A stretch of 64,000 nucleotides of DNA from Chlorobiota bacterium. GTDB taxonomy: Bacteria; Bacteroidota; Ignavibacteria; OLB7. The position numbers and the translations under genes are program-made. The first letter of the stretch is position 1, and each line of letters starts with the position of its first letter. Of the stretch, positions 8,315 through 16,104 are shown one piece after another. The stretch spans positions 3,350,501 through 3,414,500 of the forward strand of contig JADJXR010000001.1 in assembly GCA_016710285.1 (NCBI GenBank). Reading direction: 5' to 3'. Below the pieces are notes generated by a model. That model saw nothing but the letters and a program-made list of their open reading frames with translations, had not been told where the DNA came from and searched no databases.

Positions 8315-9120
8315 TGCAGAACGACGATTGGGAATTTGATTTTGAGATTGATGGAGTCCCAGACCCCGAAGCCAACCCGCGCCCACACAAGGAGCGGAAG
8401 AAGTTCACGGTGCTGTTCCAGGACGACCATCTTATCGCCTTCGACAAAGCCTCGGGGGTGTCAACCATTCGGGAACGGTTCGAGGTTGGGACCTCGCTGA
8501 AGGAGATTGCCGAGCAGCGGTATGGCCAGCTTTGGACCGTGCACCGGATTGACAAGGACACCAGCGGCGTGGTTCTGTTCGCCCGCGATGCCGACACGCA
8601 CAAAGCCTTGAACGATCAGTTCGAGCAGCGCACAACCATCAAGCGATATGCGGCAATCGTGGAGGGGGAGATGATGGAGCCGGAGATGACGATTGACATC
8701 CCGATCATCACCGACCCGGCGCACCCCGGGCGGATGAAACCTTCGGCCACCGGAAAGCCTTCGCTGACCGTGCTTGCCGTGCGCGAGCGGTTCCGTGGTT
8801 TCACCTTTGCCGAGGCACGCCCCCACACCGGACGGCAGCACCAAATCCGCGTCCATTGCCGCGCCGTGGGCCACCCGCTGGCGGTGGACCCGATGTACGG
8901 CAACCAGGATAAAATCCTTCTATCCACCCTGAAACGGAAGTTCAAAGATTACGGACGCGAGGAGCACCCGCTGATTGACCGCCTGACGCTTCATGCCGAG
9001 GAGCTAACGGTCCAGCACCCAGCAACCGGACAGCCGATCACCTTCCACGCGGACCTTCCCCGCGACCTTCGGGCATTGCTGACGCAGCTGAGAAAAGTGA
9101 GAAAGAAGGAAGAGGAGTAA
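8314..9120 (+). CDS. RluA-family RNA pseudouridine synthase
   Basis: A 268-residue pseudouridine synthase that isomerises uridine in rRNA or tRNA. HRIDKDTSGVVLFAR contains the catalytic Asp. DKASGVSTI matches the usual NKPxGxxxx substrate-site segment. RPHTGRQHQIRVH, HPLAVDPMYG and LHAEELTVQHP are further family motifs. There is no S4 domain; the N-terminus is a 30-residue acidic then basic leader. The exact target uridine cannot be told. Its start overlaps the folD stop by one base, indicating translational coupling. Confidence 0.9.
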   Translation: MQNDDWEFDFEIDGVPDPEANPRPHKERKKFTVLFQDDHLIAFDKASGVSTIRERFEVGTSLKEIAEQRYGQLWTVHRIDKDTSGVVLFARDADTHKALNDQFEQRTTIKRYAAIVEGEMMEPEMTIDIPIITDPAHPGRMKPSATGKPSLTVLAVRERFRGFTFAEARPHTGRQHQIRVHCRAVGHPLAVDPMYGNQDKILLSTLKRKFKDYGREEHPLIDRLTLHAEELTVQHPATGQPITFHADLPRDLRALLTQLRKVRKKEEE

Positions 9121-9131
9121 CGGGGACCGCA

Positions 9132-9926
9132 ATGCGCATCGTGAAATCCATCTGGATATGGCTTAGCTCCGTGACGTTGCTGACGTTGTGGCTGATCCCC
9201 GTTGGCGTGGTCCGGCTGCTGGATCGCGACCCGGCGCGATACCGCACCGGAAGGACCCTTCGAAGGTTGGCCCCAATTTTAGTGGCCATCAACCCGATGT
9301 GGCGGCTGCGAACCGAAGGGGTGTTGGTGGGGGACCCGCGCCGGCCATACGTGGCAGTTAGCAACCACCAGTCGTTTGCCGACATCCCGTTCATCTCCAC
9401 GCTTCCGTGGGAGATGAAATGGCTTGCGAAAGCGGAGTTGTTCAAGGTTCCGGTGCTGGGGTGGTTGATGCGGCTTGTGGGGGATATCATGGTGGATCGC
9501 CAGGACCGCCGCCGCGCCGCGCAATCGCTGGTTCATGCGGCACGGTATCTGCAAAATCATTGCTCCGTGTTCTTCTTCCCGGAAGGAACGCGCAGCCGCG
9601 ACGGGCGTGTAGGGGGCTTCACCGACGGCGCGTTTTTGTTGGCCGTTCGCCAGGGGCTTCCCATTCTCCCCATTGCCATTGATGGTTCGGGCGATTGCCT
9701 TCCCAAAAACACGTGGCTGTTTGGCCAGCCGCGAACGGTCCGCTTATCGGTGCTTCCGCCGGTCCGGACCGAGGGATTAACCACAAAGGATGTTGGGGCA
9801 ATCCGCCAGCAAGTTCGCCAGCAGATTATTGGCCAGATAGCCGCATGGCGCGGCGTTCCTGCCGGCGACGTTGATGCCCTTTTGCAGAACCAACCAGCAA
9901 CAACAAACGAATCTGAACAACCATGA
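9132..9926 (+). CDS. plsC: 1-acyl-sn-glycerol-3-phosphate acyltransferase (PlsC-like)
   Basis: Transfers an acyl chain to lysophosphatidate to give phosphatidate, the second acylation of phospholipid synthesis at the inner membrane. The N-terminal hydrophobic helix (IWLSSVTLLTLWLIPVGVV) is a membrane anchor. The catalytic HX4D motif is NHQSFADIP, and the substrate-binding motif is FFPEGTRSRDG. The length of 264 residues is usual. It starts 11 nt after the pseudouridine synthase and overlaps the next gene by 4 nt (ATGA). Confidence 0.92.
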   Translation: MRIVKSIWIWLSSVTLLTLWLIPVGVVRLLDRDPARYRTGRTLRRLAPILVAINPMWRLRTEGVLVGDPRRPYVAVSNHQSFADIPFISTLPWEMKWLAKAELFKVPVLGWLMRLVGDIMVDRQDRRRAAQSLVHAARYLQNHCSVFFFPEGTRSRDGRVGGFTDGAFLLAVRQGLPILPIAIDGSGDCLPKNTWLFGQPRTVRLSVLPPVRTEGLTTKDVGAIRQQVRQQIIGQIAAWRGVPAGDVDALLQNQPATTNESEQP

Positions 9927-10849
9927 GCCAGCAATCCCACACGAAGATTTTTTTTGGCAGAACAGCAATCCTTGCTGCGGCGTTTCTGCTGGCGGCCGGG
10001 GTCGCGCTCCGCGCCCAGGACACGCCCCGGAAGCAATCGCCACGGCACTGCTTGTGGAAGGTGAGTTCCCCCACCAACACCATCTACCTGCTGGGTTCCA
10101 TCCATTTGTTGAAGGAGGATATCTACCCGCTGGATACGGTGATTGAATCGGCAATCAACCAGGCCGAAGTCTATGCCTTCGAGGCCGATCTGGACAGTTT
10201 TGACCAGGACGCGATTGCCGGGCTGATGCTCAGCAAAGGGATGTACACCGGGGAGAAAACCCTGAAAAACTCCATCGCCAAATCCACCTACCAAAAGGTC
10301 GCAAAAGCGTTGGAAAAACAGGGGCTGGCGATCACGCTGTTCAACAAATTCAAACCCTGGGTGGTTGCCTTAACCATCATGGGGTTGCAGCTGAAAGAAG
10401 CAGAGATGAAAGCCGAGCATGGCATTGACAAATACGTCCACGGCAAGGCCGAAGAGCGGGGGAAACCAACCGCCGCGCTTGAGGCCGTCACCGACCAGAT
10501 CAACCTGTTTTCATCGCTGAATGATGCCGCGCAGGAGTCGTTCCTGAAGCAATCGCTGGATGGGGCCAGCCACGGGAAGGCGGCAAAAGATGTGAACACC
10601 ATTGTGAAAGCGTGGCAAAAAGGGGACCTGAAATCGCTGGAGAAGCTGCTGCAAAAAACCTACAAGTCCGACCCCGAATTCTACAAGCGCGCCGTCACCG
10701 ACCGCAACCACAATTGGATGCCGAAAATCGAGGAGTTCCTGGCCGGGACGCAACCCCACTTGGTCACGGTTGGCGCGCTTCATTTGGTTGGGAAGGAAGG
10801 GGTGGTGGAGCTGCTTCGCGCAAAAGGGTACTCGGTTCAACAACTTTAG
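9923..10849 (+). CDS. TraB/GumN family protein, exported
   Basis: A 308-residue TraB/GumN (TIKI-like) protein with an N-terminal signal peptide (AILAAAFLLAAGVALRAQ). It has the two paired GxxH-type motifs of the family: LLGSIHLLKED near the N-terminus and VGALHLVGKEGVVELL near the C-terminus. An ERGKPTAALEAVTDQINLF block matches the central conserved region. Related eukaryotic TIKI proteins are metalloproteases, but bacterial activity is largely undefined. The start overlaps the plsC stop by 4 nt. Confidence 0.88.
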   Translation: MSQQSHTKIFFGRTAILAAAFLLAAGVALRAQDTPRKQSPRHCLWKVSSPTNTIYLLGSIHLLKEDIYPLDTVIESAINQAEVYAFEADLDSFDQDAIAGLMLSKGMYTGEKTLKNSIAKSTYQKVAKALEKQGLAITLFNKFKPWVVALTIMGLQLKEAEMKAEHGIDKYVHGKAEERGKPTAALEAVTDQINLFSSLNDAAQESFLKQSLDGASHGKAAKDVNTIVKAWQKGDLKSLEKLLQKTYKSDPEFYKRAVTDRNHNWMPKIEEFLAGTQPHLVTVGALHLVGKEGVVELLRAKGYSVQQL

Positions 10850-10884
10850 ATATTGATCGCACACTCAAAATTGCACACTCAGGC

Positions 10885-11799
10885 ATGACCGCACGAAACT
10901 TCTTTTCCGGCATTGTTGGAACGCTGATCGCTGGGCTGCTTCTTGCAAGCTGCGGCGGCGACAAACCAACCGAGCGCAACGGGGGCGATACGGGAACAAC
11001 GGCTTCGCCGCCAACAACGCCAACAACCCCAAACACTCCATCGCTTCCGCCGCCGGCTACTGCCGGGCCGGAGGAGTTCACGTTTCAAGTGGTCAACAAA
11101 TTCCCGCACGACCCGAAGGCCTACACGCAAGGGCTGGTGTGGCTTGATGGATATTTCTACGAGACCACCGGGTTGTTCGGCCAGTCAACGCTGCGGAAGG
11201 TGGAGCCAACCACCGGAAAGATTCTGAAGAAGGTGGCACTGGACTCCGAATTTTTTGGGGAAGGAATGGTGATTCGTGATGGAAAAATCTACCAGGTCAC
11301 GTGGAAGAACCAAACGGGGTTCATCTACGACCTGAACACCTTCAGCCAGATTGCCACGTTCCAATATCCCGGCGAAGGCTGGGGGCTGGCGCAGAATGAC
11401 CAATACCTGATTCTGAGCGATGGCTCGAACGTCCTGCGGTATCTGGACCCCAGCAACCTGCGTGAAGTTGGAAGGGTGAATGTGTTCGACGGAGGCAGCG
11501 GCGTGGACCAGTTGAACGAGTTGGAATTCGTCAACGGGAAGGTGCTGGCAAACATCTACCAAACCAACCGCATCGCGCAGATTGACCCCTACTCCGGCAA
11601 AGTCACCGGCTGGATTAACCTAAGCGGCCTGCTGAAACCGGAAGAGCGCGGGCGCGACACCGGAGTCCTGAACGGCATTGCCTACGATGCCAAATCGGAC
11701 CGGCTGTTCGTCACCGGAAAACAGTGGCCGTTCGTCTTCGAAATCAAGCTGGTGAAGCGGGGGAATCCTTCACAGCCGGTGGCCGCCAACCATTCCTGA
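10885..11799 (+). CDS. Glutaminyl-peptide cyclotransferase-like lipoprotein
   Basis: A 304-residue beta-propeller of the plant/bacterial glutamine cyclotransferase family (PF05096), which converts N-terminal Gln to pyroglutamate. The start at 10885 gives a lipoprotein signal with lipobox LLASC, then a Thr/Pro-rich linker. Family motifs include FPHDPKAYTQGLVW, FYETTGLFGQSTLRKV, GEGMVIRDGKIYQVTWKN, GEGWGLAQND, LNELEFVNGKVLANIY and the C-terminal LNGIAYDAKSDRLFVTGKQW. The reading frame is open further upstream, but that part overlaps the TraB gene and lacks a signal. It is likely anchored in the outer membrane or periplasm. Confidence 0.92.
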   Translation: MTARNFFSGIVGTLIAGLLLASCGGDKPTERNGGDTGTTASPPTTPTTPNTPSLPPPATAGPEEFTFQVVNKFPHDPKAYTQGLVWLDGYFYETTGLFGQSTLRKVEPTTGKILKKVALDSEFFGEGMVIRDGKIYQVTWKNQTGFIYDLNTFSQIATFQYPGEGWGLAQNDQYLILSDGSNVLRYLDPSNLREVGRVNVFDGGSGVDQLNELEFVNGKVLANIYQTNRIAQIDPYSGKVTGWINLSGLLKPEERGRDTGVLNGIAYDAKSDRLFVTGKQWPFVFEIKLVKRGNPSQPVAANHS

Positions 11800-11830
11800 A
11801 CAACGCCCACCTCTCACACCATTTTTTTTC

Positions 11831-12541
11831 ATGCAAGCCAAACCATTGTTTGTTGAGATCGGCAACAGCACCATCAAGTGCGTGGAGGATTTGAACGCCC
11901 GCATCCCTGAGGTGCTGCGGTTTCGGGAGGTTGCCGAGTTTCTTGAACGCTTCCAGCCCACCCCGGACCGCCCCGTGGTTTGCGCTCCGATTGGGGAGGA
12001 GCTGAGCAAGCAGGCCATGCCCCATTTGCAGGCGTTCCCGCAGCTTCGAGTGGTTGCCCGCCAGGACCTTGCCGACTTTGTTGGAAGCAGCTACGACACC
12101 CCGGAAACGCTTGGCCTGGACCGTGTGCTGAACCTGTTCGGGATGAGGAAGGATGGGATTGTGATCTCCTGCGGAACGGCCATCACGATTGACGCGATCC
12201 ATGGCGGGCGGCCATACTGGGGGGCAATCATGCCGGGGTTCCGAACCAGCACCGAAGGGCTGCACCAACGCGTCCCGCTTCTGCCCGTGATTGACCCCGA
12301 CCAGCCGCCAGAATACCCCGCCCGCACCAGCATCGGATCGGTGACAAACGGGATTGTTGCGGGAACAGCCTACGGCGCGGCGGGGATTGTTGGAACCCTG
12401 AACCACCGCCTGTTTGGCGGCTCCGGCAAAGTGGTCCTAACCGGCGGCGACGCACTGCTGATGCGCCGTCTGTGGGAATCCTGGGCGCACGTCGAAGTGG
12501 ATGAAGTCCTGCTGTTCCGAGGGATGAGAAAAACGGGGTGA
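11831..12541 (+). CDS. coaX: Type III pantothenate kinase
   Basis: Phosphorylates pantothenate in the first step of coenzyme A synthesis. This 236-residue ASKHA-fold kinase shows the type III motifs: VEIGNSTIK (phosphate loop, with Glu9 where Asp is usual), YDTPETLGLDRV (pantothenate-binding and catalytic Asp), CGTAITIDAI and GAIMPGF. The conservative Asp-to-Glu change in the first motif is worth noting. The last 27 bases plus stop are repeated downstream at 12583-12610. Confidence 0.92.
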   Translation: MQAKPLFVEIGNSTIKCVEDLNARIPEVLRFREVAEFLERFQPTPDRPVVCAPIGEELSKQAMPHLQAFPQLRVVARQDLADFVGSSYDTPETLGLDRVLNLFGMRKDGIVISCGTAITIDAIHGGRPYWGAIMPGFRTSTEGLHQRVPLLPVIDPDQPPEYPARTSIGSVTNGIVAGTAYGAAGIVGTLNHRLFGGSGKVVLTGGDALLMRRLWESWAHVEVDEVLLFRGMRKTG

Positions 12542-12610
12542 TACCGCAGGGTAGCGGCAGGTCTTTAGCCTGCCCAGTCTGTGTTCCGAGGGATGAGAAA
12601 AGCGGAGTGA
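12514..12610 (+). repeat. 28-bp direct repeat of the coaX 3' end
   Basis: The segment 12514-12541 (GTTCCGAGGGATGAGAAAAA plus 8 bases, ending in the coaX stop) recurs at 12583-12610 with two substitutions. The 69-bp period suggests a tandem duplication whose second copy has become 3' UTR. The hairpin element 12556-12574 lies between the copies. Confidence 0.85.
12556..12574. repeat. Interspersed hairpin element, TCTTTAG loop, copy 1
   Basis: GGCAGG-TCTTTAG-CCTGCC forms a 6-bp stem with a 7-nt loop. A second element at 61343-61361 has the same loop but the stem CGAAGG/CCTTCG, so the changed stem positions covary. Both copies lie in non-coding DNA. Confidence 0.7.
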
Positions 12611-12617
12611 AAAACAA

Positions 12618-12654
12618 AATGGAGTGAAGAGTTCAGCGACCTCTTCACTCCATT
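12618..12654 (+). terminator. Hairpin terminator after coaX
   Basis: A perfect 14-bp stem (AATGGAGTGAAGAG / CTCTTCACTCCATT) with a 9-nt loop lies about 80 nt past the coaX stop. The following GTATTTCCTC has only a short T-run. Confidence 0.6.
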
Positions 12655-12731
12655 GTATTTCCTCCCTGTGCAGAGGCTTGGCAACTCCATCTGGGTGATG
12701 GATCCCGCCACCGCAGCAAGCCCCCTTCCCG

Positions 12732-12753
12732 CCTCCCCCAATTCTGGGGGAGG
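12732..12753. repeat. Perfect palindrome in the coaX-ispH intergenic region
   Basis: CCTCCCCCA-ATTC-TGGGGGAGG is a perfect 9-bp stem with a 4-nt loop. The 12542-12921 gap between convergent coaX and ispH contains this, the TCTTTAG hairpin, the duplicated coaX end, a terminator hairpin and TTTCTAGAAA (12795-12804), but no gene that I can support. Confidence 0.65.
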
Positions 12754-12921
12754 GGCTGGCAGAGCATGACCTGGGCAGCAGCGAACAAGCAATCTTTCTA
12801 GAAACCATTTCCCCCCAGCATTGGAGGGACGCGCAGCCGCTTGCGGCGAAGCAGGGGGGCGCGATGGAAACGGTGTGATCCTTCTCCTCTGCTGGATCAG
12901 GCTTAATCTGAAATTACTCCA

Positions 12922-14160
12922 TCACCCCTGCCCTACCCGAAACGGCAGCAATGCTTCCTCAATGGTTATGGCATCGGGGAAGAAGGATGCGATTTTTTGG
13001 ATCACGGCATCCACCAGCGCATCGGGGCAGGACGCGCCGCTGGTGAGCACAAGCTCCAGCGGGCGGTCAACGGCTGGCAGCCACCCCTGGGCCTGCACCA
13101 CGGTGCCGGAATGGAGATCGAAATGGCGGATGGAGGATTGATCCAGAATCTCATCGGCATCGCGGATGAAGTAGGTGGGCATCTTCTGCTGGCACAGCTC
13201 AACCAAGTGGGAGGTGTTCGAGCTGTTGTAGCCGCCAACCACAACGGCCAAATCTCCGCCGGCATCAATCAGCGCGGTGGTGGCTCCTTGATTCTCGTTG
13301 GTGGCGTAGCAAAGGGTGTCGCGGGTGTCGGCAAAATGCTCGGCGATGGTTGATTCGCCGTGGCGGGCCACCATTGCTTGGCGCAGGCGGTCGGCAATGG
13401 CTTGGGTCTCTTGGGCCAGCATCGTTGTCTGGTTCACCACGCCGATTCGGTTCAAATCGTTTGCAGGATTGAACCCTTCCGAGCTTCTGCTTCTGAACCA
13501 CTCCTCGAACTTCTCCAAGCCTTCGCGCCCTTCAATAATTGCGGCTAACCGCTCGGTTTCTTCCATGTTCTCCACCACAACGGTTGGCGCGCTGCTGCGG
13601 CTGTGGCTGAAGGTTGCGCGGGTTTCTTCGTGGTTCCATTTGCCATGGACCACCACCGTGCAATCCCGTTCCCCCAGGGTTGCGGTTCGGTTCCAGACCT
13701 TCTCGACAAAGGGGCAAGTGGTGTCGTAGCGGTAGGGGTCAATCCCGCGCTGGCTAAGCTGTTGCTGGATTTCCAGAGTGGTCCCGAATGCCGGAACGAT
13801 GACGATGTCGTCTGGGGTAAGGCTATCCCAACCAACAATCTGCTGGCCGGAAGTGGTCATCATAAACTGCACGCCGCGCTGGCGAAGGTCATCGTTGACG
13901 TGCGGGTTGTGGATCATCTCCGACAGCAAAAATATCCGTTTGTCGGGGTGGAGCTCAACGGCGCGGTAGGCAATCTCGATGGCGTTCTCCACCCCGAAGC
14001 AAAACCCAAAATGCCGCGCCAATCGGAACCGCACCGGCCCAAGGTCCAGCACCGAAGGGGCGTAATCCCGGCGGCGTGGGTCTTGCAGCTTTCGCGCATT
14101 TTTCACCACCGAGATGATCGGGGAGCGGTAGAAGAGCGGGATATCGAAAGAGCGTGCCAT
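12922..14160 (-). CDS. ispH: 4-hydroxy-3-methylbut-2-enyl diphosphate reductase
   Basis: The last enzyme of the MEP isoprenoid pathway; it reduces HMBPP to IPP and DMAPP with a [4Fe-4S] cluster. Cys54 (HFGFCFGVE), Cys149 (YDTTCPFVEKVW) and Cys378 (TSGASCPD) are the three cluster ligands. GYNSSNTSHLVELC is the conserved C-terminal substrate block. At 412 residues it is the long form seen in cyanobacteria and some FCB bacteria, with an insertion at roughly 183-235 between the second and third lobes. The ATG at 14160 is preferred. The frame is open for another 67 codons upstream, but that stretch is Arg/Pro-rich and covers the hairpin at 14183-14211. Confidence 0.94.
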   Translation of the reverse strand: MARSFDIPLFYRSPIISVVKNARKLQDPRRRDYAPSVLDLGPVRFRLARHFGFCFGVENAIEIAYRAVELHPDKRIFLLSEMIHNPHVNDDLRQRGVQFMMTTSGQQIVGWDSLTPDDIVIVPAFGTTLEIQQQLSQRGIDPYRYDTTCPFVEKVWNRTATLGERDCTVVVHGKWNHEETRATFSHSRSSAPTVVVENMEETERLAAIIEGREGLEKFEEWFRSRSSEGFNPANDLNRIGVVNQTTMLAQETQAIADRLRQAMVARHGESTIAEHFADTRDTLCYATNENQGATTALIDAGGDLAVVVGGYNSSNTSHLVELCQQKMPTYFIRDADEILDQSSIRHFDLHSGTVVQAQGWLPAVDRPLELVLTSGASCPDALVDAVIQKIASFFPDAITIEEALLPFRVGQG

Positions 14161-14182
14161 TGTTCGTTTAGGAAGAAAAAGG

Positions 14183-14211
14183 AACCGGAGCAGCAGGCCG
14201 CTGCTCCGGTT
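14183..14211 (-). terminator. Hairpin between the KTSC gene and ispH
   Basis: A perfect 12-bp stem (AACCGGAGCAGC / GCTGCTCCGGTT) has a 5-nt loop. Read on the minus strand it is followed by CCTTTTTCTTCC, which fits termination after the KTSC gene. A -7-like TATTTTTG box (minus strand, 14212-14219) lies directly upstream, so it could instead be an ispH leader hairpin. Confidence 0.5.
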
Positions 14212-14263
14212 CAAAAATAGCGGCTTCGCACCCTGTGGTAAAAGGGGAAGCGCGTCACAAGGT

Positions 14264-14632
14264 TTACGCGGCCATTGGGACCGTGCGGGCGGCAAGGCGG
14301 GGGAGCGGGGAAGCCGCAGTGGTCGGGTTCGGCGACGCGGCGGGCAGCCCAATCGCCCCATCCGTTTCCGGAATTGGCGGATGTTTGGCTTGGCGGCGTT
14401 CCTGCTGGCGTTTGGTCAGCCGCCCCAATCGCTCCTGGCGAAATCGCCCCTGGATCCGCCGGCGGAAGAAGCTCCCTTTGGAGGGGGAACGAAGGAATTG
14501 CACGAAGACATCGTGCGGCACATTCTCAAAAAGGTAGATTCCGCCGCCGGTGAAAATCACCTCCAATTGGCGGTTTTTGGGGTCGTACCCAATTGCGTGA
14601 ATGGCGTTTGAGTTGACGGTGGTTAGCATCAT
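14264..14632 (-). CDS. KTSC domain-containing protein
   Basis: A 122-residue protein whose first 65 residues match the KTSC domain (named for lysyl-tRNA synthetase C-terminal similarity). They read SNAIHAIGYDPKNRQLEVIF, then GGGIYLFENVPHDVF and SKGSFFRRRI, following the family's order of G-Y-D, Y-x-Y/F and S-G-x-F-F positions. The remainder is Arg/Pro-rich low complexity. KTSC domains are proposed to bind nucleic acid, but function is unknown. Two adjacent ATGs (14632 and 14629) could serve as start. Confidence 0.75.
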   Translation of the reverse strand: MMLTTVNSNAIHAIGYDPKNRQLEVIFTGGGIYLFENVPHDVFVQFLRSPSKGSFFRRRIQGRFRQERLGRLTKRQQERRQAKHPPIPETDGAIGLPAASPNPTTAASPLPRLAARTVPMAA

Positions 14633-14825
14633 GGCGGTGCCTGTTCAAATGGTTGCTGGGCGTTGTCTGTGCGGTCTTCCGGTGGCAAAGGAACAGCCAA
14701 CTGTTGCGTCAGTTTTGGCCACATTCCTTTGACGAATTAGGTGGGGGAATGATGTGGAAGCAAGGGACTTTTTTTGCCCCACTTTACAGTTTGTGCCTCC
14801 GTCTGCGAACTTCAAAGAAGTTCAG

Positions 14826-14855
14826 TTGCTTTCCAACAATGCTTTGCTATTTTTG
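14826..14855 (+). promoter_or_regulatory. Bacteroidota-type promoter for hisC
   Basis: A -33 TTG (14826-14828) and a -7 TATTTTTG (14848-14855, consensus TAnnTTTG) are 19 nt apart. Transcription would start near 14863, which supports the hisC start at 14911 over upstream ATGs. Confidence 0.6.
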
Positions 14856-14910
14856 CCCCGTCCTTCAATCCAAACCTGTGGCTACCAAAGCCCGATTTCC
14901 CGGGTCCTCC

Positions 14911-16011
14911 ATGATATCAGTCTCTTCCCACATCGCCTCGTTACGGGCCTACCAGCCTGGCAAATCCGTCGCCGAAGTTGAACAAGAATTAGGGATCACC
15001 GGCGCGGTGAAACTTGCCTCGAACGAGAATCCGCTTGGATCGTCGCCCCTTGCGCTGCAGGCAGCGGCGGAGTCGTTGCAGCACCTTACCCACTACCCCG
15101 ATGCCGGGTTGCGGCTTCGGCAAGCGTTGGCCGAGCGGTTCGTGATTCGCCCGGAGAACGTGATCTGTGGCAGCGGCGGGGAGTCCATCATCAGCAACGC
15201 GTTGCACACATTTTTGGACGGCGAGGATGAGATGATTAGCAGCGAAGGGACGTTCGTGGGGTTTTTGGTGCTTGCGCATGCTTCCGGGAAGAAGACCCAC
15301 TACGTCCCGCAGCGGAACAACGGGTACGACCTTGACGGAATCCTTCGGAAGATCAACGACCACACGAAGATCATCTACATTGCCAACCCGAACAATCCCA
15401 CCGGGACGGCGGTGACCACCAACGCGCTGGAGCGGTTCATGGAGAAGGTTCCGGAGCACGTTCTGGTGATCCTTGATGAAGCCTACTTCGAGTACGCCGA
15501 CGGCTGGCCCGATTACCCAGATTCGATGCACTACCGCTGGGACAACGTCCTGACGGTCCGCACGTTCAGCAAGGCGTACGGGCTTGCTGGAATCCGTATT
15601 GGCTACGGGATGGCGCATTCGGACATCATCGGCAAGATGATGAAAGTGAAGCTGCCGTTCGAGCCAAACACCCCCGCCGAAGAAGCCGGATTGGCCGCCT
15701 TGAAGGATGAAGAATTTCTGCGCCAAACCGTTGAGCTTAACCGTGAATCGGTTCTGTATTACCACCGCGAGTTCGAGCGGATGGGGCTGGATTTTGTTCC
15801 AACCCTTGCCAACTTCGTGATGATCACCTTCCGCGACCACGACCGCATGATGCGGATCTTTAACGGCCTGATGCAACGGGGGATTATCACCCGCCCGCTG
15901 ACCGCGTTTGGGCTTCCGAACTGCCTGCGGATTTCCACCGGCACAATGGAGCAAAACGCCCGCTGCGTGGCGGCATTGGAGGAAGTTCTGAACGAAGAGT
16001 TAGTCCACTAA
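14911..16011 (+). CDS. hisC: Histidinol-phosphate aminotransferase
   Basis: A PLP-dependent class I/II aminotransferase converting imidazole acetol phosphate and glutamate to histidinol phosphate; such enzymes may also act on aromatic amino acids. At 366 residues the length is typical. KLASNENPLGSSP, HYPDAGLRLRQALAERF, NPNNPTGT and the PLP-Lys221 motif TFSKAYGLAGIRIGYG are present, with RISTG near the end. No other his genes are in the window, and hppD follows, so a role in tyrosine/phenylalanine transamination feeding HppD is also plausible. The frame is open upstream to 14653, but the promoter at 14826-14855 argues for the ATG at 14911. Confidence 0.9.
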   Translation: MISVSSHIASLRAYQPGKSVAEVEQELGITGAVKLASNENPLGSSPLALQAAAESLQHLTHYPDAGLRLRQALAERFVIRPENVICGSGGESIISNALHTFLDGEDEMISSEGTFVGFLVLAHASGKKTHYVPQRNNGYDLDGILRKINDHTKIIYIANPNNPTGTAVTTNALERFMEKVPEHVLVILDEAYFEYADGWPDYPDSMHYRWDNVLTVRTFSKAYGLAGIRIGYGMAHSDIIGKMMKVKLPFEPNTPAEEAGLAALKDEEFLRQTVELNRESVLYYHREFERMGLDFVPTLANFVMITFRDHDRMMRIFNGLMQRGIITRPLTAFGLPNCLRISTGTMEQNARCVAALEEVLNEELVH

Positions 16012-16104
16012 CCCAGCTTCGTTATTGGCCACGTGGGCAGCATCGGCCCAACATTCCGCAAGCAAAAAGCTACCAACCGAATCAACACATAATTTTTCCC
16101 GAAC

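Noticed and set aside
14653..14910. Longer hisC start giving an 86-residue N-terminal extension
   Set aside because: The extension has no aminotransferase similarity, and a promoter-like pair at 14826-14855 lies inside it.
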